Assembly: GCF_016427505.1 (NCBI RefSeq)
Contig: NZ_JAELXS010000007.1
Coordinates: 124,001-188,000, forward strand
DNA from: Sphingomonas mollis
GTDB lineage: Bacteria > Pseudomonadota > Alphaproteobacteria > Sphingomonadales > Sphingomonadaceae
Length of the DNA: 64,000 bases
Reading direction: 5' to 3'
The translations under genes were made by a program, and so were the position numbers. The notes under the pieces were generated by a model. That model was not told where the DNA came from. It made no database searches and worked only from the letters and a program-made list of their open reading frames with translations. Below are positions 37,389-46,081 of this stretch, one piece after another (position 1 is the first letter of the stretch; each line of letters starts with the position of its first letter).

Positions 37389-37742
37389 ATGACGATCACA
37401 CTGTACGGCATCCCCAATTGCGACACAGTGAAGAAGGCACGGGCATGGCTGGATGCCGAGGGCGTCGCGTATGACTTCCACGACTACAAGAAGGCCGGCG
37501 TGGACGAGGCGACCTTGCGCGGGTGGGTCGATCGGCTGGGGTGGGAGACGGTACTGAACCGCAGGGGGACGACGTTCCGCAAGCTGCCCGAGGAGACCCG
37601 CGCCGATCTCGATGCGGACAAGGCGGTGCGGATCATGCTGGCGCATCCGTCGGCGATCAAGCGGCCGATCGTGGTGACGGGGGATGCGGTGCAGGCCGGG
37701 TTCGATCCGGTGGCTTATGCGGGGCTGTTTCCGGTTCGCTGA
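37389..37742 (+). CDS. ArsC-family reductase-like protein (YffB/Spx type)
   Basis: This 117-residue thioredoxin-fold protein matches the YffB group of the ArsC family. A single Cys in YGIPNCDTVKKARAWL takes the active-site position, with DFHDYKKAG and the conserved Arg-Pro segment KRPIVVTGDAVQAGF. It probably acts in thiol chemistry with glutathione; an arsenate reductase role is not supported, because E. coli YffB differs from ArsC. GAGG precedes the ATG. Confidence 0.88.
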   Translation: MTITLYGIPNCDTVKKARAWLDAEGVAYDFHDYKKAGVDEATLRGWVDRLGWETVLNRRGTTFRKLPEETRADLDADKAVRIMLAHPSAIKRPIVVTGDAVQAGFDPVAYAGLFPVR

Positions 37743-37801
37743 GCATACTTGCCTGATCGTGGCAGTCGGCGCACACCTTCTTGCAGATGAAGGGGGCGGT
37801 G

Positions 37802-38260
37802 ATGGGCGACTGGGGCGGTTATCGGGGGTCTGACCGGCGGCGGGTGCCGCGGTGGTTCGGGTCGGTGGCGATCCTGTTGATGCTGTGGGGCGCGATGGGG
37901 ATCGTCAGTTGCATCCAGCAGGTGCGGCTGGGCGCGGACGCGATGGGCACGTCGACCGCCTATGACCGGATGTTCTATGCGGCGCTGCCGATGTGGTATA
38001 ATCCGCTGTTCGCGATGACGGTGGGAACCGGCTTTGCCGGTGCGCTGGCGCTGTTGCTGCGATCGACGGTGGCGCGGCAGTTCTTCATCGTGTCGCTGGT
38101 CGGGATCGTCGCGATGTTCGGCTGGGTGTTCCTCGCGACCGACCTGATCGCGCACAAGGGCGTGGTGGAGGCGACGGGATTTCCGGCGCTGATCCTGGGC
38201 GTGGGCGTGTTCCAGCTGTGGCTGGCGTCGCGCGCGCGGCGGCGAGGCTGGATCGGGTGA
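37802..38260 (+). CDS. Small four-helix membrane protein, unknown function
   Basis: This protein of about 152 residues has four hydrophobic helices ([55 protein letters not shown] and [14 protein letters not shown]). ATG 37802 is preferred because AAGGGGG precedes it; ATG 37787 and TTG 37781 are alternatives. It resembles small sphingomonad inner-membrane proteins annotated as hypothetical. No function is proposed. Confidence 0.65.
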   Translation: MGDWGGYRGSDRRRVPRWFGSVAILLMLWGAMGIVSCIQQVRLGADAMGTSTAYDRMFYAALPMWYNPLFAMTVGTGFAGALALLLRSTVARQFFIVSLVGIVAMFGWVFLATDLIAHKGVVEATGFPALILGVGVFQLWLASRARRRGWIG

Positions 38261-38285
38261 ACTGGCGGGGGTAAGGATCGCCGCC

Positions 38286-39173
38286 ATGTCCACGACCTAT
38301 ACGCTCGACACCGCCACCAGCCGCGCCAACCCGACGCCGGCCCCGCTGAAGCGCCTGACCGTGCCCGCGATGCGCGCGCGCAAATCCAGCCGCGAGGGCG
38401 GTGGCGATCCACTGGTGATGCTTACCGCCTACACCGCGCGCAACGCGCAGTTGCTCGATCCGCATTGCGACATGCTGCTGGTCGGGGACAGTCTGGGGCA
38501 GGTGATCTATGGCCTGCCCTCGACGGTGCCGGTGACGCTGGCGATGATGGCGGCGCACGGCGCGGCGGTGGTGCGCGGCAGTTACCATGCGGTGGTCGTG
38601 ATCGACATGCCGTTCGGCAGTTACGAGCGGTCGCCCGAACAGGCGTTCGACAGCGCGGCGTGGCTGTTGAAGGAAACCGGCGCGGCGGCGGTGAAGCTGG
38701 AGGGGGGCGAGGCGATGGCCCCGACCGTGCGCTTTCTGTCCGAACGCGGCATTCCGGTGATGGGCCATATCGGCCTGACGCCGCAGGCGGTGAACGTGCT
38801 GGGCGGATACGGCGTGCGCGGCCGGACCGAGGCGGAGGCGGCGAAGATCATGGCGGATGCCGCCGCGATCGACGCGGCGGGCGCGTTCGCCATGGTGCTG
38901 GAAGGGGTGGTGGAGCCGATCGCGGTGGCGATCACGCACGCCGTGTCGTGTCCGGTGATCGGCATCGGCGCATCGGCGCAGTGCGACGGGCAGGTGCTGG
39001 TGGCCGAGGATATGCTGGGCATGTTCGACCGCACCGCGCGCTTCGTGAAGCGGTACGACGATCTCGGCGCGCGGATACAGGATGCCGCCGCGCGCTATGC
39101 CGCCGAGGTGAAGGCGCGCAGCTTTCCCGGCGTGGAACAGGTCTATGCGGCCAAGGCACGGGCGGCGGATTGA
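38286..39173 (+). CDS. panB: 3-methyl-2-oxobutanoate hydroxymethyltransferase
   Basis: PanB makes ketopantoate from alpha-ketoisovalerate and methylene-tetrahydrofolate, the first step to pantothenate and coenzyme A. The 295-residue product has the TIM-barrel motifs [32 protein letters not shown] and [10 protein letters not shown], with [10 protein letters not shown] and the catalytic Glu region [12 protein letters not shown]. Length is normal. It is not coupled to panC here. Confidence 0.93.
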   Translation: MSTTYTLDTATSRANPTPAPLKRLTVPAMRARKSSREGGGDPLVMLTAYTARNAQLLDPHCDMLLVGDSLGQVIYGLPSTVPVTLAMMAAHGAAVVRGSYHAVVVIDMPFGSYERSPEQAFDSAAWLLKETGAAAVKLEGGEAMAPTVRFLSERGIPVMGHIGLTPQAVNVLGGYGVRGRTEAEAAKIMADAAAIDAAGAFAMVLEGVVEPIAVAITHAVSCPVIGIGASAQCDGQVLVAEDMLGMFDRTARFVKRYDDLGARIQDAAARYAAEVKARSFPGVEQVYAAKARAAD

Positions 39174-39264
39174 TCCGCTTCCGTTTCGCGGGCAACGTCG
39201 TTAAAGGCGCTGGTTCCCCGATCCTGCCCGTTTTTTTCCCGCCTGCCTTTCCCGGAGCTAGTCC

Positions 39265-39999
39265 TTGGCCCTGCCGCCCGACACCAATGTGGCCTTTCTT
39301 CGCGAAGTCGATGACGAGGTTCGCCGCGATCGCCTGACCAGTTTCTGGACGAAATGGGGGTTGTGGTCGATCGCCGGCGTCGTCGCCGCGCTGGCGCTGC
39401 TGGGCGGGTTCCTGTTCTGGCAGCACCGTGGCCGCGAGACCGCCGGTGCCGAGGGCGAGCAATTGCAGACCGCGTTCGATGCGCTGGGGCAGGGGCAGTT
39501 CGACAAGGCCGCGGCGCCGCTGAAGTCGCTCGCCGGATCGGACGCCGCCGGATACCGGGCGCTGGCGAAGTTCACGCAGGCCGATCTGCTGCTCCAGAAG
39601 CAGGACCTGAAGGGCGCGGCGGCATTGTTCGCCTCGGTCGCGACCGACAGCGGCGTCGGCCAGCCGTTCCGCGATCTGGCGCTGATCCGCCAGACCGCCG
39701 CCGAATATGATACGCTGAAGCCGCAGACGGTGGTCGAGCGGATGCGGCCGCTGGCGGTGCCGGGCAATCCGTGGCTGGGCAGTGCCGGCGAGATGATGGC
39801 GCTCGCGCAGATCCGTTTGGGCCAGCAGGCGCAGGCGGGGCAGTTGTTCGGCCGGATCGCGCGGGACGAGGGCGTGCCCGATTCGCTGCGTCAACGTGCC
39901 GTTCAGATGGCGGGCGTATTGGGCGTCGATGCCCTTCCGTCGGGTGCGGCCGGAAAGCCCGCCGGCAGCCCCACCAATCAGGATAGCCCGTCGCAATGA
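39265..39999 (+). CDS. YfgM-like tetratricopeptide membrane protein
   Basis: This 244-residue protein has one N-terminal transmembrane helix (WSIAGVVAALALLGGFLFW) and a periplasmic TPR-like domain. E. coli YfgM holds the same place upstream of bamB and works with periplasmic chaperones and SecYEG. It starts at TTG 39265 with GGAG seven bases upstream. The stop overlaps the bamB start by four bases (ATGA), so the two are coupled. Confidence 0.85.
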   Translation: MALPPDTNVAFLREVDDEVRRDRLTSFWTKWGLWSIAGVVAALALLGGFLFWQHRGRETAGAEGEQLQTAFDALGQGQFDKAAAPLKSLAGSDAAGYRALAKFTQADLLLQKQDLKGAAALFASVATDSGVGQPFRDLALIRQTAAEYDTLKPQTVVERMRPLAVPGNPWLGSAGEMMALAQIRLGQQAQAGQLFGRIARDEGVPDSLRQRAVQMAGVLGVDALPSGAAGKPAGSPTNQDSPSQ

Positions 40000-41321
40000 T
40001 CAAGCATTTCCGTGCCCCGGTGATGGTGGCGGCTCTGGTGGCGTTGAGCGCGTGCGGCATCTTCAAGGGCGGTGGTCCCAAGAAGACGCCGACCGTCGGC
40101 GAACGCGTGTCGATCCTGACGTCGGAAAACGGCGTCGCGACCGACCCGTCGCTGGCCGATGTGCAGGTGACGCTGCCCGCCCCTGCCGCGAACGACGCCT
40201 GGTCGCAGCCGGGGGGCAATGCCGCCAAGTCGATGGGCCAGCTTGCGCTCGGCGCAACGCCGGCCCGCTTGTGGCAGGCGACGATCAACGGCGGCTCCCC
40301 GCGCGAGCGGCTGGCGGCGACGCCGGTGGTGGCTGAGGGCAAGATGTTCGTCATCGATGTCGCCGCGGCGGTCCATGCGATCGCGGCCGATACCGGCGCG
40401 ACGCTGTGGACGGTCGAACTGTCGCCCGGCAAGAAGAACAGCGGATCGCGTTTCGGCGGCGGCGTGAGTTACGACGACGGCAAGGTCTATGCCGATGACG
40501 GTCTGGGCGATGTCGTTGCGCTGAACGCGGCGGACGGCAAGGAATTGTGGCGAGCCAAGCCCGGCGGGCCGCTGCGCGGGGCGCCGACGGTCGCCAACGG
40601 CAACGTGTACGTCCTGTCGCAGGACAACCAGATCTTCGCGATCAATCAGGCCGACGGCAAGGTGCAATGGGCGCAGTCCGGCACGCTGGAGACGCAAGGC
40701 GTGTTCGGCGTCGCCGCCCCCGCCGCCAGCCAGGGTTCGGTGGTCGCGGGCTATTCCAGCGGCGAACTGTCCGCCTATCGGTATGAGAATGGCCGCGTGC
40801 TGTGGCAGGACGCCTTGTCGCGCACGTCGATCACGACGTCGGTGTCGAGTCTGGCCGATATCGACGCGGCGCCGGTTATCGATCAGGGCCGCGTCTATGC
40901 GGTCGGGCAGGGCGGGCGAATGGTCGCGCTGGAACTGTCGACCGGCCAGCGGCTGTGGGAGCAGAACCTCGCGGGTATCTCGACGCCGTGGATCGCGGGC
41001 GAGTGGCTGTTCGTGGTGACCGACGATGCGCGGCTGGCGGCGCTGTCGCGGGCGAGCGGCAAGGCGCGCTGGATCGCGCAGTTGCCGCGGTTCCGCAACA
41101 TCAAGAAGCGGTCGGGGCCGATCACATGGTTCGGCCCGGTGCTGGCGGGCAACCGGCTGGTGATGACCAATTCGCGCGGCCAGATCGTCTTCGCCTCGCC
41201 CACCGATGGCAGTGTGGTGCAGACGATCGAAACCAAGGTGCCGTTCGGCCTGTCGCCGATCGTCGCCAACCAGACACTGTACGTGCTGGACCAGAAGGGG
41301 CAGATCGCGGCGTATCGTTGA
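39996..41321 (+). CDS. bamB: Outer-membrane assembly lipoprotein BamB
   Basis: This 441-residue lipoprotein (lipobox LSAC) is a beta-propeller with PQQ-type repeats. They are visible in DTGATLWTVELSPG, DGKELWRAKPGG, ADGKVQWAQSG and STGQRLWEQNLAG. BamB helps BamA fold outer-membrane proteins. It overlaps yfgM by four bases and lies upstream of der, the same order as in E. coli. A palindromic repeat follows its stop. Confidence 0.92.
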   Translation: MIKHFRAPVMVAALVALSACGIFKGGGPKKTPTVGERVSILTSENGVATDPSLADVQVTLPAPAANDAWSQPGGNAAKSMGQLALGATPARLWQATINGGSPRERLAATPVVAEGKMFVIDVAAAVHAIAADTGATLWTVELSPGKKNSGSRFGGGVSYDDGKVYADDGLGDVVALNAADGKELWRAKPGGPLRGAPTVANGNVYVLSQDNQIFAINQADGKVQWAQSGTLETQGVFGVAAPAASQGSVVAGYSSGELSAYRYENGRVLWQDALSRTSITTSVSSLADIDAAPVIDQGRVYAVGQGGRMVALELSTGQRLWEQNLAGISTPWIAGEWLFVVTDDARLAALSRASGKARWIAQLPRFRNIKKRSGPITWFGPVLAGNRLVMTNSRGQIVFASPTDGSVVQTIETKVPFGLSPIVANQTLYVLDQKGQIAAYR

Positions 41322-41369
41322 TCGGGTTTGCAGGGTCGCGGTGATCCGGGGCCTGACGAAATAGCGCTG

Positions 41370-41459
41370 TTCCCCGGCGGAGGCCGGGGTCCAGTTGGGT
41401 GAAGGGTTGCGGTAAGTCACGATGGCTTTCCCAACTGGACCCCGGCCTCCGCCGGGGAA
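41370..41459. repeat. Palindromic repeat PAL90, copy 3 (perfect)
   Basis: This copy has two perfectly complementary 30-bp arms separated by exactly 30 bp. The left arm starts TTCCCCGGCGGAGGCC and the right arm ends GGCCTCCGCCGGGGAA. It lies between bamB and der and may act as a terminator-like or mRNA-end structure. Confidence 0.92.
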
Positions 41460-41552
41460 CAATTTGGGGCTGAACCCTATGTTCCTGCGCGGCTATCCGC
41501 CCCGCTCTAGCGGCGGGGTGACGCCGCGCCCGTCTGCGGCTACAGCGCCACG

Positions 41553-42935
41553 ATGCCCAAACTCCCCGTGGTCGCGATCGTCGGCCGGCCGAATGTCGGC
41601 AAATCGACTCTGTTCAACCGCCTCGTCGGCAAGAAACTCGCGCTGGTCGATGATCGGCCCGGCGTGACGCGCGACCGGCGGGAGGGCGATGCCAGTCTGG
41701 TCGGCCTCGATTTCCGCGTCATCGACACCGCCGGATATGAGGATCACGACGCCCAGACGCTGCCCGGCCGGATGCGGTTGCAGACCGAGGCGGCGATCGC
41801 GCAGGCCGATGTCGCGCTGTTCCTGTTCGATTCGCGCGCCGGCATCGTGCCGCTGGACGAGGAGATCGCCCGCTGGCTGCGGCAGTCCGCCACTCCGGTC
41901 ATCCTCGTCGCCAACAAGGCGGAGGGCAAGACCGGCGACCAGGGTATCCTTGAATCGCTGAGCCTGGGCTTCGGCGATCCGGTGCAGATGTCGGCCGAAC
42001 ATGGCGAGGGCGTGGGCGACCTGTTCGAGGCGCTGTTGCCGATCATCGACAAGGACAAGGACGAATTCCCGCCCGAGGAAGAGGACGAGGACGACGAGCG
42101 GCTCGACGCGCCGTTGAAGCTGGCAATCGTCGGTCGTCCGAATGCGGGCAAATCGACGCTCATCAACCGGATGCTGGGCGAGGATCGCCTGATTACCGGG
42201 CCGGAGGCGGGCATTACCCGCGATTCGATCGCGGTCGACTGGACGTGGATGGACCTGCTCGGCCGCCCCCATGCGGTGAAGCTGATCGACACCGCCGGCA
42301 TGCGCAAGAAGGCCAAGGTGCAGGACAAGCTGGAGAAGATGTCGGTCGCCGACGGTCTCCACGCGGTCGATTTCGCCGAGGTCGTCGTGCTGCTGCTCGA
42401 TGCGACGCTGGGGCTGGAGGCGCAGGACCTGCGCATCGCCGACAAGGTGCTGTCCGAAGGCCGCGCGCTGGTGATCGCGCTGAACAAATGGGACATCGCC
42501 GAAAATGCGTCGTCGCTGTTCAATGGCGTGAAGAAGGCGCTGGAGGACGGCCTGAGCCAGGTGAAGGGCGTCACCGTCATCACCGTGTCGGGCGCGACCG
42601 GGCGCGGCATCGATCAGTTGATCGGCGCGGCGTTCGAGGTGCGCGAGGCGTGGTCGAAGCGGGTCGGCACCGGCGAACTGAACCGCTGGTTCGAACACGC
42701 GATCGAGGCGAACCCCCCGCCCGCGCCGGGCGGTCGCCGTATCAAGATGCGGTACGTGACGCAGGTGAAGACACGGCCGCCGAGCTTCGTGATCTTCGGC
42801 ACCCGCGTCGACCAGCTGCCGGCGAGTTACGAACGGTATCTGGTCAATTCGATGCGGCGTGAACTGGGATTCGGGGCGGTGCCGGTGCGCGTCACGATGC
42901 GGGCGCCGAAGAATCCGTTCGATACGAAGGAGTAA
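41553..42935 (+). CDS. der: Ribosome-assembly GTPase Der (EngA)
   Basis: This 460-residue GTPase has two tandem GTP-binding domains. Their G1 motifs are GRPNVGKST and GRPNAGKST, each with a DTAG-type G3, and NKAEGK and NKWDIA serve as G4. A C-terminal KH-like domain follows. Der is essential for 50S subunit assembly. The acidic linker EEEDEDDERLD between the domains is typical. No clear Shine-Dalgarno was seen at ATG 41553, and the family N-terminus starts there. Confidence 0.95.
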   Translation: MPKLPVVAIVGRPNVGKSTLFNRLVGKKLALVDDRPGVTRDRREGDASLVGLDFRVIDTAGYEDHDAQTLPGRMRLQTEAAIAQADVALFLFDSRAGIVPLDEEIARWLRQSATPVILVANKAEGKTGDQGILESLSLGFGDPVQMSAEHGEGVGDLFEALLPIIDKDKDEFPPEEEDEDDERLDAPLKLAIVGRPNAGKSTLINRMLGEDRLITGPEAGITRDSIAVDWTWMDLLGRPHAVKLIDTAGMRKKAKVQDKLEKMSVADGLHAVDFAEVVVLLLDATLGLEAQDLRIADKVLSEGRALVIALNKWDIAENASSLFNGVKKALEDGLSQVKGVTVITVSGATGRGIDQLIGAAFEVREAWSKRVGTGELNRWFEHAIEANPPPAPGGRRIKMRYVTQVKTRPPSFVIFGTRVDQLPASYERYLVNSMRRELGFGAVPVRVTMRAPKNPFDTKE

Positions 42936-43032
42936 GGGGGCAGCTCCCGCTCGAATCGGCGGGCGGCAACCTTCTGTTTACCGGATGGCGCTACGGCTTG
43001 GGCTGGAACCGGGAAGTCGCGGGAGCAGTCGG

Positions 43033-43458
43033 GTGTCGCTGGACGGAAGCACGTTGGTGGATGGGGTGGCCTTTGCGGCGGCCAAGTCCGAACTGGGAAC
43101 GGGCTTCGTGCGCATTCTCGGCTATTTTCGCGAGGATGGCGTGAAGTCGGTCGCCGCGATCGAGGCGGCGATGCGCGCGAATCAGGCGGCGGCGCTGGTC
43201 ATCCCGGCGCACACGCTGAAGGGCGAGGCGCGGCAATTCGGTGCGATGCCGCTGGCGGCGCTGGCCGAGACGATCGAGGTTGCGGCGCGCGATTGCGTCG
43301 AGCGGCAGGACACGCCCGAGGAAGCGCTGGAACAGGTGACGCGGTTGCGGCCGCTGTTCGAACAGACGCTGGCCCTGCTGGAGCGTGAGGCGAATCCGGT
43401 GGTGCCGGTGCGCCGGCCGGTGGCGGGCGGTTTCGGCCGCCGGGCGATGCCGGGCTGA
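43033..43458 (+). CDS. Histidine phosphotransfer (Hpt) domain protein
   Basis: This protein of about 141 residues is a four-helix Hpt domain with the phosphorylated His at about residue 60 in PAHTLKGEARQFG. It would relay phosphate between a hybrid kinase and a response regulator. GTG 43033 is preferred because GGGAG lies seven bases upstream; ATG 42985 is the alternative. No partner kinase is nearby, so its pathway is unknown. The C-terminus has an unstructured Val/Pro/Arg tail. Confidence 0.82.
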   Translation: MSLDGSTLVDGVAFAAAKSELGTGFVRILGYFREDGVKSVAAIEAAMRANQAAALVIPAHTLKGEARQFGAMPLAALAETIEVAARDCVERQDTPEEALEQVTRLRPLFEQTLALLEREANPVVPVRRPVAGGFGRRAMPG

Positions 43459-43459
43459 A

Positions 43460-44683
43460 TTAACGCCGCATCGCCGGTCGTTCCATCCGGGCCATCGCGC
43501 GCCACAGCCATTCCAGCGGGCCGTAGCGGTATCGCGTCAGCCACGGCGTCGGCCACCACAGCATCAAACCCCAGACGGGCGGGATCAGCAGGTAGAGCGT
43601 GGCGCGGTCCCAGGCGCCGAACCGGTGCAGGCCCCATCCGAACACGAACGTCATCAGCACGCTGGTGCCGATATAATTGGTGAAGGCGGTGCGGCCGGTC
43701 GCCGCCAGTCGTCGTGTAAGGCCGCCACCGGGCCGGATGAGCAACACGATCAGCGCGGCATAGCCGACCACGGCGATCATCCGGATCGGCTCGCTGGCGA
43801 AGATCGATCCGGTCATCACCCAGCGCTGGTCAAAGCCATGCGCGATCGTCAGCCAGCCGAGCAGCGCATAGGCGGGCAGGGCGAGGCCCAGGCACCCGGT
43901 GGCCCAGCGGCGATACCGCGCCCGCGACCAGCCTCCGGTCAGGAAGCCACTGCGATATGCCGCCATGCCGAACAGCATCGCACTCAACGTCTGCAGGCCG
44001 ACATAGAAAAGCGAGGCGAACGGGGCATCGGCATGGTCCCAGCGCCAGCGGACGCCCGTCCACCAGCCGCCGCCCTGCCCGGCGATGTCCCCCGACAGCA
44101 CGGCCGCGGGGGGCGCGCCGAAAATGGCGGCATAGCCGTTCCAGATCGCGGTGGCGGCGGCGGTGTTGCGCGGTGCGCTGTCGAACAGCATCTGCGTGGC
44201 GATGCCGCTGATGACCGTCTCCATCGCCAGCGTGATGATCCCCGCCGCCACCAGCGCGCGGACGGGCAGCCGCGCGAACATCAGCGCGAGGCCGCCGACC
44301 AGCGCATAATGGCTGAGGATGTCGCCCCACCAGATCAGGTACAGGTGCAGGCAACCGATCACGAACAGCGTCGCCATCCGCCACAGATGCACCTGCGCCC
44401 CGTCGCGGCCGGCGCGATCGATGACCAGCAGCATCGAAGCGCCGAACAGGAACGAGAAGAGGCCGCGCATCTTGCCCTCGACGAGCACGAAATTGGCGAA
44501 CCAGATGGCGATGTCGGCAGGGCCGGTGCCACCCCAGGCCAAGGGCGAGAAATAGGCGGCGCGGGGCAGCGCGAACGCGGGCAGGTTGGCGACCAGGATG
44601 CCCATCACCGCGACGCCGCGGATGACGTCGAGCGTGTCGAACCGGGTGTCGGCAGGTGTCTGGACGTCAGGGTCGGGAATCAT
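43460..44683 (-). CDS. DUF418-family multispan membrane protein
   Basis: This 407-residue protein begins with DTLDVIRGVAVMGILVANLP, the hallmark opening of the DUF418/heparan-alpha-glucosaminide acyltransferase-like family. About ten hydrophobic helices follow, with YIGTSVLMTFVFGWGL in the C-terminal DUF418 part. Family members are often named YeiB-like; no reaction is known. It converges on the Hpt gene with one base between stops. Confidence 0.85.
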   Translation of the reverse strand: MIPDPDVQTPADTRFDTLDVIRGVAVMGILVANLPAFALPRAAYFSPLAWGGTGPADIAIWFANFVLVEGKMRGLFSFLFGASMLLVIDRAGRDGAQVHLWRMATLFVIGCLHLYLIWWGDILSHYALVGGLALMFARLPVRALVAAGIITLAMETVISGIATQMLFDSAPRNTAAATAIWNGYAAIFGAPPAAVLSGDIAGQGGGWWTGVRWRWDHADAPFASLFYVGLQTLSAMLFGMAAYRSGFLTGGWSRARYRRWATGCLGLALPAYALLGWLTIAHGFDQRWVMTGSIFASEPIRMIAVVGYAALIVLLIRPGGGLTRRLAATGRTAFTNYIGTSVLMTFVFGWGLHRFGAWDRATLYLLIPPVWGLMLWWPTPWLTRYRYGPLEWLWRAMARMERPAMRR

Positions 44684-44744
44684 CGCCGCCGATTGGCACG
44701 GTGGCGGCGCGGGCGATAGCGCCTTGCCGCCCGAAAAGGAGGCG

Positions 44745-44774
44745 CCCCCCTGCGACGCTATCATCGCAGGGGGG
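44745..44774 (-). terminator. Intrinsic terminator of the PEP-CTERM protease
   Basis: CCCCCCTGCGA and TCGCAGGGGGG form a perfect 11-bp stem with an 8-base loop just downstream of the protease stop at 44787. On the minus strand the stem is followed by a CCTCCTTTTC tract. Confidence 0.8.
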
Positions 44775-44786
44775 GGCACACATGTG

Positions 44787-45926
44787 TCAGGCGAAGGTAA
44801 CGCGGGTGCGGCGACGGCCGCGGCGCAGCGCCAGGCCGGTCAGGCCGAACCCGGTCAGCATCATCGCCCAGGTCGACGGCTCCGGCACCGCCAGCACGCT
44901 GTTGATCCAGCTGGCGTGGATCGAGGTGGGGACATAGCCGCCGAATTCGCCGAACGACGAGTTCAACGTGCCGTCGACGTCGCCATATTCGGTGCCGAAG
45001 CTCAGGCCGAACGACGTGACGCTGGCGATCTTGCCGTCGACGAAGCTGGGGCCGCCCGAATCACCGTTGGAAATCGATGCCTCGCGGGCGCCGCGACCCA
45101 GATTGCAGAACTGATAGCTCTCGACACCAACATCGCCCGAAACGATGCAGGCGGCATCGTTCACGCGACGGCCGCTGTCAAAATCGGCGACATAGACGTT
45201 GTCGATTTCTGACCCGCCGCGGCTCAGGAAATCCAGACCGCCGTTGAAGACATCGTCCCCCAGACGGAAGTCATAGGTGTTGTCACCCTGACGACGACGG
45301 CCCGCGCCGGCATCGGCGCCGATCGCGCCGCCGACCGTCGAACGACGGCCGAAGCCGGCGACGTTGAAATCGGTGCCGGTCAGATTGTCGGTGTACAGGC
45401 CATAGCTGGTGGCGAACAGCGGTGCCGCTTCCGACAGGCGGAGGACGGCGATGTCGTTCTGATCGATGACCTGTCCGGTATAGCCGGCGTTGACGAAATA
45501 CTCGCTGACGGTGATCGCGGTCGCCAACGGGCTGGCACTGGGGACGACATCGGGATCGGTGCCGTTATAGAAATAGGCGGTCGTCGCGATCGGGTTGGCC
45601 GTACCGGCACCGCCGCTGACGCAGTGGCCGGCGGTCAGGATCGACATGCGGTCCGCCAGCAGGGCACCCGAACAGATGAAGCTGCCGGCCGCACCCTGGT
45701 TCATGATGAGCGATACGACGCCGCTGTATTTCTGGTCGGTCGCGAAATAGGTCGGATTGCCATTGGCGAACACGGTGCCGGTGCCGGTGGTGCCGATGAT
45801 CGTATTCGATGCCTGATAGCTCAGGCCATTGGCGGACGTACCGATGACCGTGCCTGCCGATGCGGAGCCGGCAGCGGACAGCAGAAAGGCAGCCGCCATC
45901 GTGTGGCGGAACATACGCTTTGTCAT
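44787..45926 (-). CDS. Secreted trypsin-like serine protease with PEPxxWA-CTERM tail
   Basis: This 379-residue protein has a signal peptide (ending GSASA-G) and a trypsin-fold domain. His is in ILTAGHCVSGG, Asp in QNDIAVLRL and the nucleophile Ser in SNGDSGGPSF. The tail VPEPSTWAMMLTGFGLTGLA with a basic end is a PEP-CTERM sorting signal. It is expected to be anchored or processed by an exosortase at the cell surface. GGGAG lies five bases before ATG 45926. The substrate is unknown. Confidence 0.9.
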   Translation of the reverse strand: MTKRMFRHTMAAAFLLSAAGSASAGTVIGTSANGLSYQASNTIIGTTGTGTVFANGNPTYFATDQKYSGVVSLIMNQGAAGSFICSGALLADRMSILTAGHCVSGGAGTANPIATTAYFYNGTDPDVVPSASPLATAITVSEYFVNAGYTGQVIDQNDIAVLRLSEAAPLFATSYGLYTDNLTGTDFNVAGFGRRSTVGGAIGADAGAGRRRQGDNTYDFRLGDDVFNGGLDFLSRGGSEIDNVYVADFDSGRRVNDAACIVSGDVGVESYQFCNLGRGAREASISNGDSGGPSFVDGKIASVTSFGLSFGTEYGDVDGTLNSSFGEFGGYVPTSIHASWINSVLAVPEPSTWAMMLTGFGLTGLALRRGRRRTRVTFA

Positions 45927-46081
45927 GAAATCTCCCCGTTTTCAGGGACGTGTCCATTCCTGCGAACGGGTAACGATCACGCCTCCTGTGAAACGGAAGC
46001 TATCATGCAGTGCAGCAAGGTAAAGAGATATTCCTAACTATTTATTAACATTCTGTGACCGAAATGGTGGCGTCGACATTC

